Both the position numbers and the translations under genes were made by a program. From NCBI GenBank assembly GCA_964481195.1, contig CAYZTB010000012.1:11378-75377 (forward strand): 64,000 nucleotides of DNA. The letters are read 5' to 3'. Under the pieces are notes generated by a model. The model was not told where the DNA came from. It worked only from the letters and a program-made list of their open reading frames with translations, and searched no databases. Each line of letters starts with the position of its first letter. Position 1 is the first letter of the stretch. Origin of the DNA: Palsa-948 sp964481195 (GTDB taxonomy: Bacteria > Bacteroidota > Bacteroidia > Palsa-948). Positions 9,300-18,117 of the stretch are shown piece after piece.

Positions 9300-12200
9300 A
9301 TGTTAAACAAAATAATAAAATTCTCACTAAACAACCGATTGCTCATTGTAGTCGCATCGATTTTTCTCATATTGTTTGGTTCATTTGTAGCCACACGAAT
9401 GGAAGTAGATGTATTTCCTGACCTCACCGCACCCACTGTAGTGGTGCTTACAGAAGCACACGGCATGGCTCCCGAAGAAGTAGAAAAGTTAGTAACCTTT
9501 CCAATAGAAACTTCTGTAAATGGAGCAACAAATGTTCGGAGAGTTCGCAGTTCATCATCCGCAGGAATTTCAATTGTGTGGATTGAATTTGAATGGAACA
9601 CCGACATTTTTAAAGCACGGCAAATTGTAAATGAAAAAATAATTGCCGTTGCCGAAAAACTACCGCAAGGAGTTGGAAATCCTACCATGACTCCGCAGTC
9701 AAGCATTATGGGTGAGGTCATGTTCATCTCTTTAACTTCTGATACAACTTCCTTAATGGACCTACGCACCATTGCTGATTGGACAATCCGACCAAGATTA
9801 CTTGCCATAGGTGGTGTTGCTCAGGTAATTGTAATGGGTGGCGAATATAAACAGTATCAGATTTTGGCTTCACCACAAAAAATGAGTTATTACAATATCT
9901 CTCTTAAAGAATTACTAAAAGCAGCAGCAGAAGCAAACGGGAATTCTTCAGGTGGTTTCATGAATGAATACGGAAACGAATACATTGTAAAAGGCATAGG
10001 CAGAACAAACGACATAAATGAGCTAGGAAAATCAGTAATCAAATCTTCCAATGGGAAAGTGATAAAGATTGAAGATGTAGCTGAAATAAAAATAAGTTCG
10101 GCACAAAAAATTGGCGATGCGTCTTCCAACACAAAACCAGCAATTGTTTTATCCGTTGCAAAACAGCCTGCAACAAATACGCTTGACCTCACAAAAGAAA
10201 TTGATAACGCTGTTGCAGACATGCAGAGCAATTTACCCAAAGACATTCACGTCAACACAAACATTTTTCGCCAAGCAGATTTTATAAACGCATCTATCAG
10301 TAATATTCAAAAAACTTTATTGGAAGGTAGCGCCTTTGTTGTCATAATTTTGTTTTTATTTTTAATGAACTGGCGGGCAACAGTTATTTCATTACTTGCA
10401 ATACCAATTTCATTAATTGCCGCTATTCTCACTTTGAATTGGCTTGGATACACTATCAACACCATGAGCCTTGGCGGAATGGCAATTGCCATCGGTGCAT
10501 TGGTTGACGATGCAATTATAGATGTTGAAAATGTTTTCAAACGACTAAAGCAGAATGCAGCTAAACCCATTGCCGAACGCACTGATAAACTCAAAGTAAT
10601 TTTTGACGCATCAGTAGAAATACGAACTTCCATTATCAATGCAACATTCATCATCATTGTTGCATTCGTTCCGCTTTTCTTTTTGTCCGGCATGGAAGGT
10701 AAATTATTAGCACCGCTCGGAATTGCCTTTATTGTTTCGCTTTTCGCCTCACTCATTGTAAGCATCACGCTCACCCCAGTGCTAGGAAGTTATCTTTTAG
10801 CCAATGATAAAATGCTACAAAGGCAGCATAAAGAAAGCTGGTTAGTGGAACGACTTCAAAAAGCTTATACCAATGCACTCATAAAATTAATGCAATGGAA
10901 GAAAACGATTATTGCAACTTCTGCTGTATTATTGATTGTAGCTCTTTTTACTATGAGTCAATTGGGGCGAAGCTTTCTTCCTGAATTTAACGAAGGCTCA
11001 TTAGTGGTTAGCGCGGTAAGTTTACCTGGAATTTCGTTGGAAGAAAGTAACAAAATCGGTTCTGCTGTAGAAAACGCGTTGTTGTCTGTTCCCGAAATTG
11101 AAGTCACTACACGAAGAACGGGAAGAGCAGAATTGGATGAACATGCTCAGGGCGTTAATTCGTCTGAAATAGACGCCCCTTTTATATTGAAAGACCGGAG
11201 CCGTGAAGAATTTACGGAGGATGTTCGCGAAAAATTAAAAAGCGTTTCGGGAGTAAACATTACCATTGGGCAACCAATCGGACATAGGATCGACCACATG
11301 CTTTCTGGAACAAGAGCAAACATCGCAATAAAAATATTTGGAAATGATTTAAATACACTTTTTACACTTTCCAACCAAATTAAAAATGAAATACAAAATA
11401 TTGACGGGTTGGTAGATTTAAGTGTGGAGCAACTTATCGAAATTCCGCAAGTGCAGATAAAAGCAAAACGCGACCTGCTAAATCATTACGGAATTACTAT
11501 GGGGGAATTTAACGAGTTTGTTGATATTGCCTTTGCCGGTGAAAAAGTAGGGCAGATTTACGAAAACAATAAAACCTTTGATTTAATACTTCGGTTTAAT
11601 GATGCAAACAGGGGCTCCATTGAAAACATCCGCAACACATTAATAGATTTAGGAGTTAGCGAAAATGATGAAATGGCGGATACAGAAAATAGAAGCGCAT
11701 TATATAAAAATCAATCCCATCATCGCAGAATTCCGCTTCATTACATTGCCGATATCATAAGCACAACAGGACCAAACACCATTAATCGCGAAAATGTGCA
11801 ACGCAAAACGGTTGTGTCTGCCAATGTTGCAGGGCGCGACCAAAGAAGTGTAGTACAGGACATTAAAAAAATCATCAACAAAAAAGTAAAGCTTTCCGAA
11901 GGCTACCATGTAGAATACGGAGGACAATTTGAGGCAGAAGCCGAAGCTTCACAAACATTGATGTTAACCTCTCTAATTTCCCTTCTCATAATTTTTCTTT
12001 TGCTTTTTCAGGAATTTAAGAATGTAAAAATCGCAAGTATAATTTTACTGAACCTGCCGCTTGCATTAATTGGTGGGGTATTCAGTATTTATATCACAAG
12101 CGGCATCATGAGCATTCCGTCCATCATTGGTTTCATCACCTTATTTGGAGTTGCCACCCGAAACGGAATATTACTAGTATCGCATTACCAAACTTTAAAA

Positions 12201-12473
12201 GAAGAAGGCATGAACTTGTACGACACCATTATCATAGGATCAAAAGACAGGTTAAGCCCCATACTCATGACGGCACTCACCGCAGGTCTTGCACTAATTC
12301 CGCTTGCCATCGCAGGAGATTTACCCGGCAATGAAATTCAAAGCCCAATGGCAAAAGTTATTTTGGGAGGATTGCTCACATCTACCTTGCTTAATATTTT
12401 CATTGTGCCGATAGTATATTATTTGTCAAACCTGCCTGCCGAACAAGCGGGCGCTAAAACAGAAAAGAAATGA
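9300..12473 (+). CDS. Heavy-metal efflux RND pump, CusA/CzcA family
   Basis: Proton-driven inner-membrane transporter of the HME-RND subfamily, expelling metal from periplasm or cytoplasm through the tripartite complex. The 1057-aa length is standard. Visible features: N-terminal helix (NNRLLIVVASIFLILFGSFV), first porter region with MEVDVFPDLTAPTVVVLTEA, the TM4 segment MSLGGMAIAIGALVDDAIID (about residues 388-407) containing the acidic relay residues, an IIGFITLFGVATRNGILLVS segment in the second half, and 12 predicted membrane helices in two sets of six. Its stop overlaps the ATG of the TolC-like gene by 4 bp. VDDAII resembles several Bacteroidota CusA/CzcA annotations; the exact metal is undetermined. 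Confidence 0.95.
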   Translation: MLNKIIKFSLNNRLLIVVASIFLILFGSFVATRMEVDVFPDLTAPTVVVLTEAHGMAPEEVEKLVTFPIETSVNGATNVRRVRSSSSAGISIVWIEFEWNTDIFKARQIVNEKIIAVAEKLPQGVGNPTMTPQSSIMGEVMFISLTSDTTSLMDLRTIADWTIRPRLLAIGGVAQVIVMGGEYKQYQILASPQKMSYYNISLKELLKAAAEANGNSSGGFMNEYGNEYIVKGIGRTNDINELGKSVIKSSNGKVIKIEDVAEIKISSAQKIGDASSNTKPAIVLSVAKQPATNTLDLTKEIDNAVADMQSNLPKDIHVNTNIFRQADFINASISNIQKTLLEGSAFVVIILFLFLMNWRATVISLLAIPISLIAAILTLNWLGYTINTMSLGGMAIAIGALVDDAIIDVENVFKRLKQNAAKPIAERTDKLKVIFDASVEIRTSIINATFIIIVAFVPLFFLSGMEGKLLAPLGIAFIVSLFASLIVSITLTPVLGSYLLANDKMLQRQHKESWLVERLQKAYTNALIKLMQWKKTIIATSAVLLIVALFTMSQLGRSFLPEFNEGSLVVSAVSLPGISLEESNKIGSAVENALLSVPEIEVTTRRTGRAELDEHAQGVNSSEIDAPFILKDRSREEFTEDVREKLKSVSGVNITIGQPIGHRIDHMLSGTRANIAIKIFGNDLNTLFTLSNQIKNEIQNIDGLVDLSVEQLIEIPQVQIKAKRDLLNHYGITMGEFNEFVDIAFAGEKVGQIYENNKTFDLILRFNDANRGSIENIRNTLIDLGVSENDEMADTENRSALYKNQSHHRRIPLHYIADIISTTGPNTINRENVQRKTVVSANVAGRDQRSVVQDIKKIINKKVKLSEGYHVEYGGQFEAEAEASQTLMLTSLISLLIIFLLLFQEFKNVKIASIILLNLPLALIGGVFSIYITSGIMSIPSIIGFITLFGVATRNGILLVSHYQTLKEEGMNLYDTIIIGSKDRLSPILMTALTAGLALIPLAIAGDLPGNEIQSPMAKVILGGLLTSTLLNIFIVPIVYYLSNLPAEQAGAKTEKK

Positions 12474-13654
12474 AAAAATATTTCATCCTCATAAAATTGC
12501 TTGTTGTTGCGTTTTCTCTAACTGTAAAAGGCCAATACAACATTGATACAGCTCTTACAAACATTGCAAAAAACAACAAAATCATATTTGCAAACACGCA
12601 ATTTAAGGAGACACAAAAACTGCAATACAAAACAGGCTTAGCACCTTACAACCCTACTGTCAATTATGATTATATGATAGGCTCACCCAATACGGCAGGA
12701 AATCAAAATGATTTCACCGTAACACAGTCATTTGATTTTCCAACTGCATACATAAAAAAGAAACAATTATCTGAACAGCAAATTGTACAGACAGAATTTC
12801 AACTTATAGTAACACGACAGGATATTTTACTTGAAGCAAAGAAAGTTTGTATTGAAATAGTATATCGCAATAAACTTCAATCGCAACTTACACAGAGAAA
12901 ACAGAACGCTGAAAAATTATTTAAAGGCTTTCAAACTAAATTAGAAAATGGAGAAGGAAATATTTTGGATGCGAATAAAGCAAACCTGCAACTCATTGAA
13001 ATCAAAAAATATTTTCAAGAAAATTTATCTTTCATCAACCAACTTAATCAGAAACTTACTGAACTCAATGGAGGTAATATAATTTTATTTGCAGATACAA
13101 TTTATCCTCTATTGCCAAGCATTCCCGTATTTGAACAATTAGAAAAAGATTACGAAGAAAATGATCCTCTTCGGAAATATTTAGAACAAGAAAAACTCAT
13201 CGTGCAAAAACAAGTAGAAGTAAGCAAAGCAATGTCGCTACCGAAAATGGAAGCGGGATATCATTATCAGGGTATTCTAGGGCAAACATTTCGAGGCCTT
13301 CACGCAGGAATCACCATTCCTCTATGGGAAAATAAAAATATGGTAAAGTTGCAGAAAGCAAAATATCTTTACACTGATTTAGAATTACAGAGTCACATTA
13401 ACGAACATTTTTTTGAAATAAAGAAACTCTACGAAAAATACACAAACCTTAAAATAATCTTAGAGCAATACCAAGCTGTTTTTTCTACACTCAACAATAC
13501 AGCTTTGTTAAATAAATCTTTGTTATTGGGGCAAATTTCTTCAATTGAATATTTTATAGAGTTGAGCTACTATCACAATTCTTATGATAATTATTTGGAA
13601 ACAGAAAAAGAATATTATGAAGTTATTGCAGGGTTGTATAAATATGAGTTGTAA
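12470..13654 (+). CDS. TolC-family outer membrane efflux protein (CusC/CzcC-like)
   Basis: Outer-membrane channel of the tripartite pump. The 394-aa product has a cleavable signal (MKKYFILIKLLVVAFSLTVKGQ) and long amphipathic helices rich in Gln/Lys/Glu and coiled-coil heptads typical of the TolC periplasmic barrel (QLSEQQIVQTEFQLIVTRQD; LEAKKVCIEIVYRNKLQSQL). The repeated half starts near residue 230 (PKMEAGYHYQGILGQTFRGL). It is slightly shorter than Proteobacterial TolC but ordinary for Bacteroidota CzcC-like proteins. The ATGA overlap with the pump gene implies translational coupling. It is the last gene of the operon. Confidence 0.93.
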   Translation: MKKYFILIKLLVVAFSLTVKGQYNIDTALTNIAKNNKIIFANTQFKETQKLQYKTGLAPYNPTVNYDYMIGSPNTAGNQNDFTVTQSFDFPTAYIKKKQLSEQQIVQTEFQLIVTRQDILLEAKKVCIEIVYRNKLQSQLTQRKQNAEKLFKGFQTKLENGEGNILDANKANLQLIEIKKYFQENLSFINQLNQKLTELNGGNIILFADTIYPLLPSIPVFEQLEKDYEENDPLRKYLEQEKLIVQKQVEVSKAMSLPKMEAGYHYQGILGQTFRGLHAGITIPLWENKNMVKLQKAKYLYTDLELQSHINEHFFEIKKLYEKYTNLKIILEQYQAVFSTLNNTALLNKSLLLGQISSIEYFIELSYYHNSYDNYLETEKEYYEVIAGLYKYEL

Positions 13655-13687
13655 TCGCCACACCGATTGACAATATTTTGCCTCTAA

Positions 13688-13750
13688 ACCCAACGCTAAT
13701 AGTTTTGTACTTTTAAGTCCGCAACATCAGCGTGCTCTGAACCGTTAGAC
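13688..13750 (+). repeat. attC-like / shared 60-bp element, copy A
   Basis: Begins with ACCCAAC (fits RYYYAAC) and ends with GTTAGAC (fits GTTRRRY), spanning 63 bp, the size range of integron attC sites. The interior is not strongly palindromic. It shares CCAACGCTAA, then (after one base) AGT, and a later AGCGnG...GAAC block with the element at 33798-33857. Both sit directly downstream of a metal-resistance operon. Degenerate attC remnant or an unrelated 3'-end repeat; origin uncertain. Confidence 0.35.
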
Positions 13751-13781
13751 ATGAAATAACTATAAACAATAACTTTACAAC

Positions 13782-15269
13782 ATGAATCTTGCTTACGGCA
13801 TTCGATTTTTTTCAGGACCTGTTGCAGCGCTGCTCATCTTATTATTTGTTGATATAGATGTTGCTAATCCCTTAACAACTAGGATGGCTGCCGTAACTGT
13901 TTGGGTGGCTATTTGGTGGATGACAGAAATTGTGCACTTAGCGGTCACCTCACTCTTGCCATTTTTACTAATCCCTTTATTAGGGATAGCAGATACCACA
14001 ACCATTGCAAATGAATACATGGACCCTATTATGTTTTTATTTATTGGTGGCTTTATTTTGGCCATTGCTATTGAACGCTGGGATTTACACAAACGAATTG
14101 CCTTACGAATATTAATGCGCGTAGGGAAAAACCCCGCAACCATTTTAGCAGGCGTAATGGGTGTTTCCTATTTTTTTTCAATGTGGATATCCAATACAGC
14201 CACGGTACTGATGTTGCTTGCTGCCATTACTGCCGTGGTTCATAAAATTGAAGAGACACTTAGCAAGAGCAATACCAACGAAGCCGAAAACGAAACAAAA
14301 ACTTCAAAAAATAAAGTCGCTACAGGTTTATTTATAGGACTTGCCTATTCTGCTACCATTGGTGGAATGACTACGCTGGTGGGCACACCTCCCAACATGG
14401 TATTCTTTAGGTTTTATGAAAAGTTTTTTCCCAACAACCACGACATTGATTTTGCCAGCTGGTTTTCTATTGGGTTTCCAATATCATTACTATTTCTGAC
14501 TGCTGCTTATTTTGTCTTGCGCTTATTATTCATTCCTAAAAAAGACAACATACCTCTTGAACCAGCATATTTCAAAGAAGAATTTAAGAAACTTGGAAAG
14601 CTGCGCTATGAAGAAAAAGTTGTTTCCTTAATTTTTTCTGCAACAGCGTTATTGTGGTTTACCCGCGCAGGAATAGATTTTGGAAGCTTTAAAATTCCCG
14701 GATGGAAAAATATTTTTCCTAATCCCGACAATATTCAAGATGGAACAGTAGCTATAGCTATGGCTCTGCTTTTATTTTTTATTCCTTCAAAATCAGAAAA
14801 AGGCAAAATGCTTATGAGCTGGGACGAGGCTAAGCAACTCCCATTTCATATTCTACTTTTATTTGGAAGTGGGTTTGCGCTCGCAAAAGGGTTTGAACTA
14901 TCTGGATTAAGCCATTGGCTAGCTATAAAATTAGAGTTTATGAAAGGCGTTCCACCTATTTTACTCATCCTTGCCCTTTGTACATTGGTTACAGTAATTA
15001 GTGAGTTCGCTTCCAACGTAGCAAGTATACAGTTGATGCTACCTATTATATTACCACTAGTGGAAGTACTGGATGTTCATCCACTTACTTTGATGCTTCC
15101 TGCAACACTGGCTGCCTCATTAGGATTTATGTTACCTATTGCTACAGCTCCCAACACCATTGTGTTTGGCAGCAACCGCATTAAAGTATCAGACATGATG
15201 GTTGCAGGATTTATTCTGAACCTGATTGGAATATTGATGATAACCGCAGGAGTGATGTTGCTTAAATAG
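13782..15269 (+). CDS. SLC13/DASS-family anion:sodium symporter
   Basis: Divalent anion/Na+ symporter family (di- and tricarboxylates, sometimes sulfate or phosphate). The 495-aa protein has about 11-12 hydrophobic segments. Family hallmarks visible: WWMTEIVHLAVTSLLPFLLI near residues 46-65, the SNT motif in FFSMWISNTATVLMLLAA (about 130-147), and the matching second-half segment VISEFASNVASIQLMLPIIL (about 405-424) with SNV in place of SNT. It is separated from the efflux operon by 127 bp, so probably an independent unit. Substrate cannot be assigned from sequence; a C4-dicarboxylate is the usual default. Confidence 0.88.
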   Translation: MNLAYGIRFFSGPVAALLILLFVDIDVANPLTTRMAAVTVWVAIWWMTEIVHLAVTSLLPFLLIPLLGIADTTTIANEYMDPIMFLFIGGFILAIAIERWDLHKRIALRILMRVGKNPATILAGVMGVSYFFSMWISNTATVLMLLAAITAVVHKIEETLSKSNTNEAENETKTSKNKVATGLFIGLAYSATIGGMTTLVGTPPNMVFFRFYEKFFPNNHDIDFASWFSIGFPISLLFLTAAYFVLRLLFIPKKDNIPLEPAYFKEEFKKLGKLRYEEKVVSLIFSATALLWFTRAGIDFGSFKIPGWKNIFPNPDNIQDGTVAIAMALLLFFIPSKSEKGKMLMSWDEAKQLPFHILLLFGSGFALAKGFELSGLSHWLAIKLEFMKGVPPILLILALCTLVTVISEFASNVASIQLMLPIILPLVEVLDVHPLTLMLPATLAASLGFMLPIATAPNTIVFGSNRIKVSDMMVAGFILNLIGILMITAGVMLLK

Positions 15270-15276
15270 TCAATTA

Positions 15277-15912
15277 CTACCCTTCACTCACTACTTCGGT
15301 AACTTCTGGAACAAACTTTTTTAGAATTGCCTGAATGCCAGCTTTTAAAGTAACTGTTGAAGATGGACATCCGCTGCAAGCACCTCGCATTAAAAGTGAT
15401 ACTACTCCATCTTTAAAAGATTTGAAAACGATCATTCCTCCATCTTGTTCAACGGCAGGGCGAATATATTGCTCAAGTGTTGCAATAATTTTTTGCTCAA
15501 CCTCTGTTTGTGGTATAGAGTGGTCAACTTGATTGGCGGTAATAGCTTCTACAGAAGGTGGCACAGAAAACTCTCCTTCTACATGCGGCAAAGAAGTATT
15601 TTTATTGACTATAGTTTTTCCTGAAGAGAGGTATTCTCTCAAAAACTCTCTTAGCTCCAAGGTAATATCGTCCCAATCTAGTTTATCGTCCTTCAATATT
15701 GTAATATAATTACCTGCTATAAAAACACTTTTTACAAAGGGAAAATTAAATAATTCAGTAGCTAAAGGCGAAGACTTAGCTTCGGCCTGACTCATAAACT
15801 CCAACGGAGCAGAATTTTCCAGCAGCACTTTATTAGCAACAAACTTCATGGCTGCAGGATTAGGAGTACTTTCTGCGTAAGTGATAATTGGTTGTTTAGC
15901 TATTTGTTCCAT
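15277..15912 (-). CDS. Nfu-type iron-sulfur cluster scaffold/carrier
   Basis: Fe-S cluster carrier. The 211-aa product has the NFU1-like N-terminal domain (ITYAESTPNPAAMKFVANKV, residues 8-27) and a C-terminal NifU-like domain whose GACSGCPSSTVTLKAGI carries the CxxC that binds a shared [4Fe-4S] cluster between subunits. The frame can be opened upstream to 15948, but MEQIAKQ at 15912 is the likely start: a TATCTTTG promoter box at 15917-15924 lies inside the longer version. It converges on the DASS gene with 7 bp between stops and is divergent from nadB, whose product needs a neighbouring [4Fe-4S] enzyme (NadA) in its pathway. Confidence 0.93.
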   Translation of the reverse strand: MEQIAKQPIITYAESTPNPAAMKFVANKVLLENSAPLEFMSQAEAKSSPLATELFNFPFVKSVFIAGNYITILKDDKLDWDDITLELREFLREYLSSGKTIVNKNTSLPHVEGEFSVPPSVEAITANQVDHSIPQTEVEQKIIATLEQYIRPAVEQDGGMIVFKSFKDGVVSLLMRGACSGCPSSTVTLKAGIQAILKKFVPEVTEVVSEG

Positions 15913-15916
15913 AATG

Positions 15917-15924
15917 CAAAGATA
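15917..15924 (-). promoter_or_regulatory. -7 box of the Nfu gene
   Basis: TATCTTTG on the minus strand, a perfect TAnnTTTG, ends 4 bp before the ATG at 15912. This spacing decides the start codon and implies a leaderless or nearly leaderless mRNA. Confidence 0.6.
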
Positions 15925-15981
15925 CAAAAGGAAAAGGGTAAAAAACATTAAATAATCATATTAAAAAAAAATTACTCATAC

Positions 15982-16010
15982 TTGTTATTAGCTAATACGA
16001 TTTACCTTTA
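15982..16010 (+). promoter_or_regulatory. Promoter of nadB (-33 TTG, -7 TACCTTTA)
   Basis: TTG at 15982-15984 and TACCTTTA at 16003-16010 are separated by 18 bp, close to the Bacteroidota TTG-N19-TAnnTTTG arrangement. The GTG start of nadB follows 4 bp later. The TTG at 15982 is in frame with nadB but is better read as the -33 element than as a start codon. Confidence 0.5.
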
Positions 16011-16014
16011 CAGC

Positions 16015-17595
16015 GTGAAAAGAAAGGTTGACTTCCTTATTATTGGATCTGGCATAGCCGGATTAAGCTATGCGCTTAAAGTGGCAGGGCAAGGAAAAGT
16101 ATTGATACTTACTAAAGCAAACGAAGACGAATCCAACACCAAGTATGCACAAGGCGGAATTGCATCCGTAATGTATGAACCTGATTCATACGAAAAACAT
16201 ATTCAGGATACCCTAATTTGCGGAGATGGTTTATGCAATGAAGAGGTAGTACGGATGGTTATAAGCGAATCCACCGAGCGCATTAAGGAGCTAATCAATT
16301 GGGGAGCTCGCTTTGATAAAAATAAAAAAGGAGAATATGATCTTGGAAAAGAAGGCGGTCATTCAGAAAATAGAATTCTGCACCACAAAGACAATACTGG
16401 ATTTGAAATTGAACGAGCGCTTTTAGAGCAAGTACATAACCACCCAAACATAGAAGTGCTTGATCATTATTTCGCATTGGAGCTTTTAACACAACATCAT
16501 CTAGGGAAAAAAGTAACCAGCAAATCAGCAGACATTGAATGCTACGGTGTGTTTGCGCTAAACATAAACACCAAACGCATAGAACAGATTCTCGCAAAAA
16601 TTACGCTAATGGCAACTGGTGGAGCAGGTCATGTTTATGCAACCACCACCAATCCTACCATAGCAACCGGAGATGGCGTTGCCATGGTATATCGCGCAAA
16701 AGGACAATTAGAGAACATGGAATTTTTTCAGTTCCACCCTACTTCGCTTTATAATCCTGACGAGCGCCCCTCTTTTTTAATTACCGAAGCCATGCGTGGG
16801 TTTGGCGGAGTTCTAAAAACTATTGACGGTGAAGAGTTTATGCAGAAATATGACAAGCGCGGCTCCTTAGCTCCAAGAGATATTGTTGCCCGCGCCATAG
16901 ATAATGAATTGAAAATAAGAGGTGATGATTTTGTTCACTTAGACTGCACACACCTGAATACCGAAGAATTAGTTAAACATTTTCCAAACATTCATAAAAA
17001 GTGTTTGTCGTTAGGCATTGACATTACTAAAAACCGCATCCCTGTTTTGCCAGCATCACATTATATGTGTGGAGGAATTAAAGTGGATGTGAACGGAAAA
17101 AGCAGCATAAACAATTTATATGCTGCAGGAGAATGCTCTTACACCGGACTACATGGCGCCAACAGACTTGCTTCAAACTCTTTACTCGAAGCAGTAGTGT
17201 TTTCGCATCGCTCTGCGTTGGATGCCATTTCGAGAATAAAAGAAGTCAACTTTTGCGACAGTATTCCAGAATGGAACGCTGAAGGAACTGTATCGCCCGA
17301 AGAAATGGTTTTGATTACACAAAGTTTGCGCGAAGCACAAGGCATCATGACAAACTATGTTGGCATAGTGCGTTCAGACCTGCGGTTAAAAAGAGCCTTT
17401 GACCGACTTTTAATCCTACACCGAGAAACAGAAAGCCTTTATGAACGCACAACCATTTCTCCAGAGCTATGTCAGCTTAGGAATATTATTAAAGTAAGCT
17501 ACATCATTATAAAGTATGCTATGATGCGAAAAGAAAGTGTAGGGCTACATTTTATGGCAGACCATCCAAAGAAGCAAGAAATTGCTCATAGTTAA
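16015..17595 (+). CDS. nadB: L-aspartate oxidase
   Basis: FAD enzyme that oxidises L-aspartate to iminoaspartate, first step of de novo NAD synthesis. From the GTG at 16015 the product is 526 aa. It begins with the dinucleotide-binding fold VDFLIIGSGIAGLSYALKVA, followed by KANEDESNTKYAQGGIASVM, the substrate loop HSENRILHHKDNTGFEIERA, the TGGAGHVYATTTNP FAD segment, and EFFQFHPTSLYNP with the family's catalytic Arg/His region. The C-terminal helical domain is present (FDRLLILHRETESLYERT). Usual length is about 530 aa. GTG is preferred to the in-frame TTG at 15982 because promoter elements precede it at proper spacing. Confidence 0.95.
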   Translation: MKRKVDFLIIGSGIAGLSYALKVAGQGKVLILTKANEDESNTKYAQGGIASVMYEPDSYEKHIQDTLICGDGLCNEEVVRMVISESTERIKELINWGARFDKNKKGEYDLGKEGGHSENRILHHKDNTGFEIERALLEQVHNHPNIEVLDHYFALELLTQHHLGKKVTSKSADIECYGVFALNINTKRIEQILAKITLMATGGAGHVYATTTNPTIATGDGVAMVYRAKGQLENMEFFQFHPTSLYNPDERPSFLITEAMRGFGGVLKTIDGEEFMQKYDKRGSLAPRDIVARAIDNELKIRGDDFVHLDCTHLNTEELVKHFPNIHKKCLSLGIDITKNRIPVLPASHYMCGGIKVDVNGKSSINNLYAAGECSYTGLHGANRLASNSLLEAVVFSHRSALDAISRIKEVNFCDSIPEWNAEGTVSPEEMVLITQSLREAQGIMTNYVGIVRSDLRLKRAFDRLLILHRETESLYERTTISPELCQLRNIIKVSYIIIKYAMMRKESVGLHFMADHPKKQEIAHS

Positions 17596-17638
17596 GTGCT
17601 TTTCAACAAATATCATCTGCTTTTACAAGAGCTTTTCC

Positions 17639-17646
17639 TATCTTTG
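17639..17646 (+). promoter_or_regulatory. -7 box of the copper-uptake-like operon
   Basis: TATCTTTG, perfect TAnnTTTG, ends 4 bp before the GTG at 17651, matching the very short leader seen at nadB and the Nfu gene. Confidence 0.55.
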
Positions 17647-17650
17647 TAGC

Positions 17651-18049
17651 GTGAAACGAATAAGTACTATATTTTTTGCTTGCTTATTAGCCTCCTTGAT
17701 TATACTTGGCAGCGGTGGATTAACTGTAGGCAAAATGATTTGCGGTGGAAACGAATGTGCTACTGCCTATACCTTAGGTGCCGCAAAAGATTGTTGCGAG
17801 AATGAGAATACCGATACAGAGAATGTTCAAAAAGATTGCTGCTGCGTAATCACCGACTTATCATATTCCTTGGACGACTTCAATTCCTCTGAAAAAGTAA
17901 ATCTATCTTTCTTTGGAATTGACCTATTCACTACAACTCCAATAACTTCCTTTCAATTTCCTACCACTGTTATAAACTCAACTTTTCGTTCTCCTTCTCC
18001 TCCAGGCTTGCAAGATTATTTGCATCTGATTGGAGCTCTTCTTCTCTAA
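17651..18049 (+). CDS. Small Cys-rich exported protein, resembling the HYC_CC_PP family
   Basis: A 132-aa secreted protein with an N-terminal signal segment (KRISTIFFACLLASLIILGS). Mature-part features: GKMICGGNECATAYTLG, DCCENE (CC pair), DCCCV (three Cys) and a C-terminal SPSPPG motif. This order (aromatic/Cys motif, CC pairs, terminal PP) resembles the Bacteroidota family named HYC_CC_PP, with the HYC triplet replaced by MIC. Function is unknown; the Cys content suggests metal or disulfide chemistry. GTG at 17651 is chosen from the promoter box just upstream. It precedes the TonB-dependent receptor by about 70 bp, probably in one operon. Confidence 0.65.
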   Translation: MKRISTIFFACLLASLIILGSGGLTVGKMICGGNECATAYTLGAAKDCCENENTDTENVQKDCCCVITDLSYSLDDFNSSEKVNLSFFGIDLFTTTPITSFQFPTTVINSTFRSPSPPGLQDYLHLIGALLL

Positions 18050-18117
18050 TATTTTTCATTTTCTTTTGCCTGAAAGAATTATTTCTTTTTGGAAATTCCA
18101 TGTTCCATTTAACAAAA

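Noticed and set aside
9272..9808. 178-aa minus-strand ORF over the start of the RND pump gene
   Set aside because: Antisense shadow; the plus-strand frame is a conserved transporter.
15982..16014. Longer nadB start at the TTG codon 15982
   Set aside because: This TTG fits the -33 promoter element, and the extra residues do not belong to the nadB family.
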